In this document: positions 23,980-26,141 of the stretch, one piece after another | How the letters are laid out: every line of letters begins with the position of its first letter | Numbering within the stretch: position 1 is the stretch's first letter | Virus record (IMG/VR): IMGVR_UViG_3300030202_000305 | Coordinates: 1 to 26,141 of that record | Strand: one strand, 5' to 3' | DNA: 26,141 bases | DNA from: a virus | Program-made: the position numbers and the translations under genes | Notes under the pieces: model-generated | What the model was told of the DNA's origin: nothing | Databases searched by the model: none | Seen by the model: the letters and a program-made list of their open reading frames with translations, nothing else

Positions 23980-24887
23980 CACTCTTTATCCTTGTGTGCC
24001 TGTCTTTGTGCTAATGCCTCTGATGCACCACTGTAGGTATGCTTGATGTACGGTGTCAAGCTGTTGATGTTAGTGTGACCTGTAACTTGCTTCATGGTTG
24101 CTATGCTTACACCAGCCTCTGCCATTTCAGTGATAGCACTGCGCCTCATATCCATAGCTGTAAGGTATGATGGAAGCCCTGCTGCATCTAACACTCTATT
24201 AACGTGAACATACAATGTCTCCTTACCGTAGGGCTTCCACGCACCGTCCTCTGGTTTCATCTGTGGAGCCACCAATACTTGAAAGCCAAAGGTTTCGTGT
24301 TGCTGTCTCAGTACGTGCATCAAGCTATCACTGATAGGCAAGTGTACTGCCTCACCTCTTTTGCTTTGCTCGAAGTCGCAGCGTCCTTTGTCTAAGTCTA
24401 TAGCGTTCCACAAGAGCATACGCATATCACCTACACGTTGACCCCACTCGTAGGCCATCTGTACTATCAGGCCAATGCTGCGCCACTTCCAATGGCTGTA
24501 AGCTGTAGATAAAAACTGGCTTACTTGCTCTGGCTCCCATGTAACCTTACGCTTTGGGTTAGGTGTCTTATCTATGTACCGCATAGGGTTTAATACTTCT
24601 ACTTCATTCTTGATAGCCCAATTAAGAAGTATAGACATGATTGCCGCTATCTTGTTGGCTCTAGGTATACCTCTGCTTAACCAAACATTATAGCAACGCT
24701 GCATCATAGGCACACTTAGTCTCTTTAAACTGGTAGAGCCTAATTTCTCATCATCCTTAATAATCGTCAAACAATCATAGTAATCACGCTGTGAGGCACT
24801 ACCTAGCTTGCGGAAAGCATCTGATCCCCAATACTCTACGACTAGTTGTCCAACATTCTTAGGTTTTGTCATGGTAACACTCATCAT
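23979..24887 (-). CDS. int: Tyrosine recombinase (integrase)
   Basis: This 302-aa site-specific recombinase has a catalytic domain with R151 (WGQRVGD), K176 (SKRGEAVHLP), R248 (MDMRRS), H271 (TGHTN) and the nucleophile Y280 (TPYIKHTY, nine residues after H271). The residue normally His in HxxR is Met245, an unusual substitution. The N-terminal SAM-like core-binding domain lies at ~10-100. I prefer ATG 24887, which overlaps the upstream TGA (ATGA), over the TTG at 24902, whose Shine-Dalgarno would be only 2 bases away. It could integrate the phage genome or resolve genome forms. No attachment site was found. Confidence 0.92.
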   Translation of the reverse strand: MMSVTMTKPKNVGQLVVEYWGSDAFRKLGSASQRDYYDCLTIIKDDEKLGSTSLKRLSVPMMQRCYNVWLSRGIPRANKIAAIMSILLNWAIKNEVEVLNPMRYIDKTPNPKRKVTWEPEQVSQFLSTAYSHWKWRSIGLIVQMAYEWGQRVGDMRMLLWNAIDLDKGRCDFEQSKRGEAVHLPISDSLMHVLRQQHETFGFQVLVAPQMKPEDGAWKPYGKETLYVHVNRVLDAAGLPSYLTAMDMRRSAITEMAEAGVSIATMKQVTGHTNINSLTPYIKHTYSGASEALAQRQAHKDKE

Positions 24888-25021
24888 TTTATCATAGTCC
24901 AAACTCCTATGTCAGGCCAAAGAAATAAGTTAATCAACACTGGCACACCTAAGATCAAAAAGGTACACACTAAGAAAGCGTAGAACCATCCCTTGATGTG
25001 GTACTGTTCCTTATTTGTCAT
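24884..25021 (-). CDS. 45-aa single-pass membrane protein
   Basis: The product reads MTNKEQYHIKGWFYAFLV... with one strong hydrophobic segment (residues ~12-34) and a short Trp-containing tail. AAGGA lies 8 bases before ATG. The TGA overlaps the integrase ATG. It directly follows the 31-aa membrane gene. Function unknown; a host-membrane or superinfection role is possible but unproved. Confidence 0.65.
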   Translation of the reverse strand: MTNKEQYHIKGWFYAFLVCTFLILGVPVLINLFLWPDIGVWTMIK

Positions 25022-25106
25022 TGCTGTTGTCCTTCATTAAGAAGTATATGAAGCCCACAATGTACGCTAGTACAAAGGGAAGAATAATCTGGGTTCCTGG
25101 CTCCAT
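25011..25106 (-). CDS. 31-aa single-pass membrane protein
   Basis: This very short frame encodes MEPGTQIILPFVLAYIVGFI followed by a charged tail, so residues ~7-24 form one membrane helix. It overlaps the next small membrane gene by 11 bases and starts 4 bases after the upstream stop. The ribosome site is weak. Its tight packing between coding neighbours and its consistent hydrophobic design support it as a real gene, with modest confidence. Confidence 0.5.
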   Translation of the reverse strand: MEPGTQIILPFVLAYIVGFIYFLMKDNSNDK

Positions 25107-25109
25107 AAG

Positions 25110-25289
25110 CTAAAACTTTGCGTAGTATAGTTCGCCGTTGTCAATCATACGCTTGACTTGATCAAGCTCACACTGGAGCACATAGGCTTGCTCTTCTTCA
25201 CCCATCCACTCAGCATCATCTACTTGCTTACACAAGTTGTTGTGGTACTGACTGATAGGCATGATGTCTTCTATGTCGTTGTAGCTCAT
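25110..25289 (-). CDS. Small acidic hypothetical protein, 59 aa
   Basis: The product starts MSYNDIEDIMPISQYHNNLC and is acidic and helical. I prefer this Met to one three codons upstream: AGGAG is 9 bases before it, whereas it directly abuts the upstream ATG. The start then lies one base after the preceding TAA. No recognised family. Confidence 0.68.
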   Translation of the reverse strand: MSYNDIEDIMPISQYHNNLCKQVDDAEWMGEEEQAYVLQCELDQVKRMIDNGELYYAKF

Positions 25290-25290
25290 C

Positions 25291-25545
25291 TTATTCATCT
25301 CCTGCTGTTAGTTCTGGAAAAGCAGAGCGCATCTTCCACTCAGCTTTATAAATAGCCCTACAGTCTTCTATAGTTATGTCAAACATCTCACGCATACTAA
25401 ACTCAGTGCTCTGTATAGTTTTCCATGCAAATTCTATTGCATAACGCTGCTCCTCAGATAGAGCTTTAGCGTTCTCATTCTTAATACGGTTGGCCTCATC
25501 ACGTTCTTTCTGCCAATCTGACATTGCTTTTGTTTCTTTAGTCAT
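25291..25545 (-). CDS. Hypothetical protein, 84 aa
   Basis: This highly charged helical protein has a long N-terminal coiled region (residues ~5-40) and a second helical part with EFSMREMFDITIEDCRAIYK. GAGGAG sits 8 bases before ATG, and the ATG overlaps the upstream stop (TAATG). No known domain was identified. Confidence 0.72.
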   Translation of the reverse strand: MTKETKAMSDWQKERDEANRIKNENAKALSEEQRYAIEFAWKTIQSTEFSMREMFDITIEDCRAIYKAEWKMRSAFPELTAGDE

Positions 25546-25679
25546 TACTTTGTCTCCTCATTAAGTTGTTTCATGTAGTCTGTACATGTCTTCTTGATCT
25601 TAGCTACTATAATGACAGTCTCATCCTCATCTAGTAGCACCCAATTAGTCTTACGCTTGATTAGCTTGTACTCTTTCAA
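25545..25679 (-). CDS. 44-aa hypothetical protein with TTG start
   Basis: This short frame joins thyX to the 84-aa gene. It starts at TTG 25679 inside the thyX 3' end, has AGGCAGGG just upstream, and ends in a TAATG overlap. The product, (M)KEYKLIKRKTNWVLLDED and on, looks like two strands and a helix, and is plausible protein sequence. The non-ATG start keeps confidence moderate. It explains the otherwise empty ~100 bases. Confidence 0.52.
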   Translation of the reverse strand: MKEYKLIKRKTNWVLLDEDETVIIVAKIKKTCTDYMKQLNEETK

Positions 25680-26141
25680 CTGCCCTGCCTTTCTCACTGA
25701 TGTCAAACGGACGTATCTGTGTTTCTGTAGTACCTAATAATGATGCCCATGAAATCGGGAATAAGTCAAGCATAATTGTACTTATTTCAACGGCAACCAG
25801 GAATGTTTCCCATTGTGTGTCCTTCTTGCAACGCAGTTTACACATGTCAGCAAAGGCATCCAGTGATCCTGACCAGTACCACTCAGTCATAGTTGACTGT
25901 GGCAGTACCATACGTGCTTGCTCTGGGCATACACCAATACCAATAAGCCACTGATAAGACATATTAGCAGACAAGTATGCTCTATGCTTTGCTGTATCTG
26001 GTGTATCAGCATCATGCATACCCTTAGTGTTAAACTTTTTATCACTACCTTGCTTCTTATCTTTACTGCGTCCACGCCATTCATTAGGCTCGTAGAACTC
26101 AGGCTTATCATCAACATACCTACGGCTTATTTCATTCCACC
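25651..26141 (-). CDS. thyX: FAD-dependent thymidylate synthase ThyX (5' end cut by window edge)
   Basis: The frame is open to base 26141, so the N-terminal part, including RHR of the ThyX motif, is outside; the Met at 26019 is internal. The visible 162 residues begin WNEISRRYVDD, the end of the RHRx7S motif with its Ser. They continue with PEFYEPNEWRG and the signature region YQWLIGIGVCPEQARMVLP, where the Arg of EQAR helps bind FAD and dUMP. TEWYWSGSLDAFADMCKLR then matches the family. The enzyme converts dUMP to dTMP using methylene-tetrahydrofolate and NADPH. It heads the visible part of the leftward block and complements NrdJ and the MazG-like protein in nucleotide supply. Confidence 0.93.
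   Translation of the reverse strand, partial: WNEISRRYVDDKPEFYEPNEWRGRSKDKKQGSDKKFNTKGMHDADTPDTAKHRAYLSANMSYQWLIGIGVCPEQARMVLPQSTMTEWYWSGSLDAFADMCKLRCKKDTQWETFLVAVEISTIMLDLFPISWASLLGTTETQIRPFDISEKGRAVERVQANQA

Noticed and set aside
23979-25109. Phage attachment site (attP) or repressor near the integrase
   Set aside because: All sequence on both sides is coding, no tRNA-like fragment or repeated core was seen, and no helix-turn-helix repressor is nearby; a host genome would be needed.
1-26141. tRNA genes, insertion sequences, phage RNA polymerase
   Set aside because: None could be recognised on either strand by eye; a tRNA scan would be decisive for the first.

Overview
This window looks like about half of the genome of a tailed marine bacteriophage, most likely a podovirus of the type first described as SAR116 phage HMO-2011, a lineage that also infects Roseobacter-clade and SAR11 hosts. 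The main reasons are a family-A DNA polymerase with a DnaJ-type double CxxCxGxG zinc element between its exonuclease and polymerase halves, separate primase and helicase genes, a T7-like endonuclease I, a cobalamin-dependent (class II) ribonucleotide reductase, ThyX and MazG. No phage RNA polymerase, terminase, portal or capsid gene lies in the window. The host assignment (marine alphaproteobacterium) is inference from this gene set.

Left half, + strand (1-13143): the late virion block. It holds the 3' end of a protein with a C-terminal membrane segment, a 1424-aa Q/A/N-rich structural protein with a 22-residue repeat array, a virion lysozyme/transglycosylase-like protein, a three-segment membrane protein (holin-like), a 197-aa acidic-tailed protein, a 677-aa protein and a 1362-aa giant protein. 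The last four genes resemble the ejection-protein set of marine podoviruses. The block ends at a strong rho-independent terminator (13144-13171).

Right half, - strand (26141-13170, transcribed leftwards): the early/middle DNA-metabolism block. In transcription order it holds thyX (cut by the window edge), several small genes including two mini membrane proteins, a tyrosine recombinase, an endonuclease VII-like HNH protein, primase, a basic 35-aa protein, a coiled-coil protein, DnaB-like helicase, DNA polymerase, a 279-aa protein in the position where a ssDNA-binding protein would be expected, a Cas4-like Fe-S nuclease, a DUF6447-like protein, endonuclease I, an unknown protein, a DUF3310 protein, a GTG-start small gene, MazG, NrdJ and three tiny genes. 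The last of these may be an Acb2-type anti-CBASS sponge. Many junctions are ATGA, GTGA, TAATG or TGATG overlaps, so translation is probably coupled along a polycistronic message whose promoter is to the right of the window.

How it works together: helicase, primase and polymerase copy the genome. Endonuclease I, the Cas4-like nuclease and possibly the HNH protein break down host DNA and resolve recombination intermediates. NrdJ, ThyX and MazG supply or adjust dNTPs. The rightward block makes the proteins ejected into the cell and those that breach the cell wall. An integrase is present but no attachment site or repressor is visible, so lifestyle is unresolved. Several small genes (40, 57, 44, 45, 31 and 35 aa) were found by reading the junctions directly, some with GTG or TTG starts. 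No tRNA, CRISPR array or insertion sequence was seen, and no stretch over 300 bases lacks a gene.
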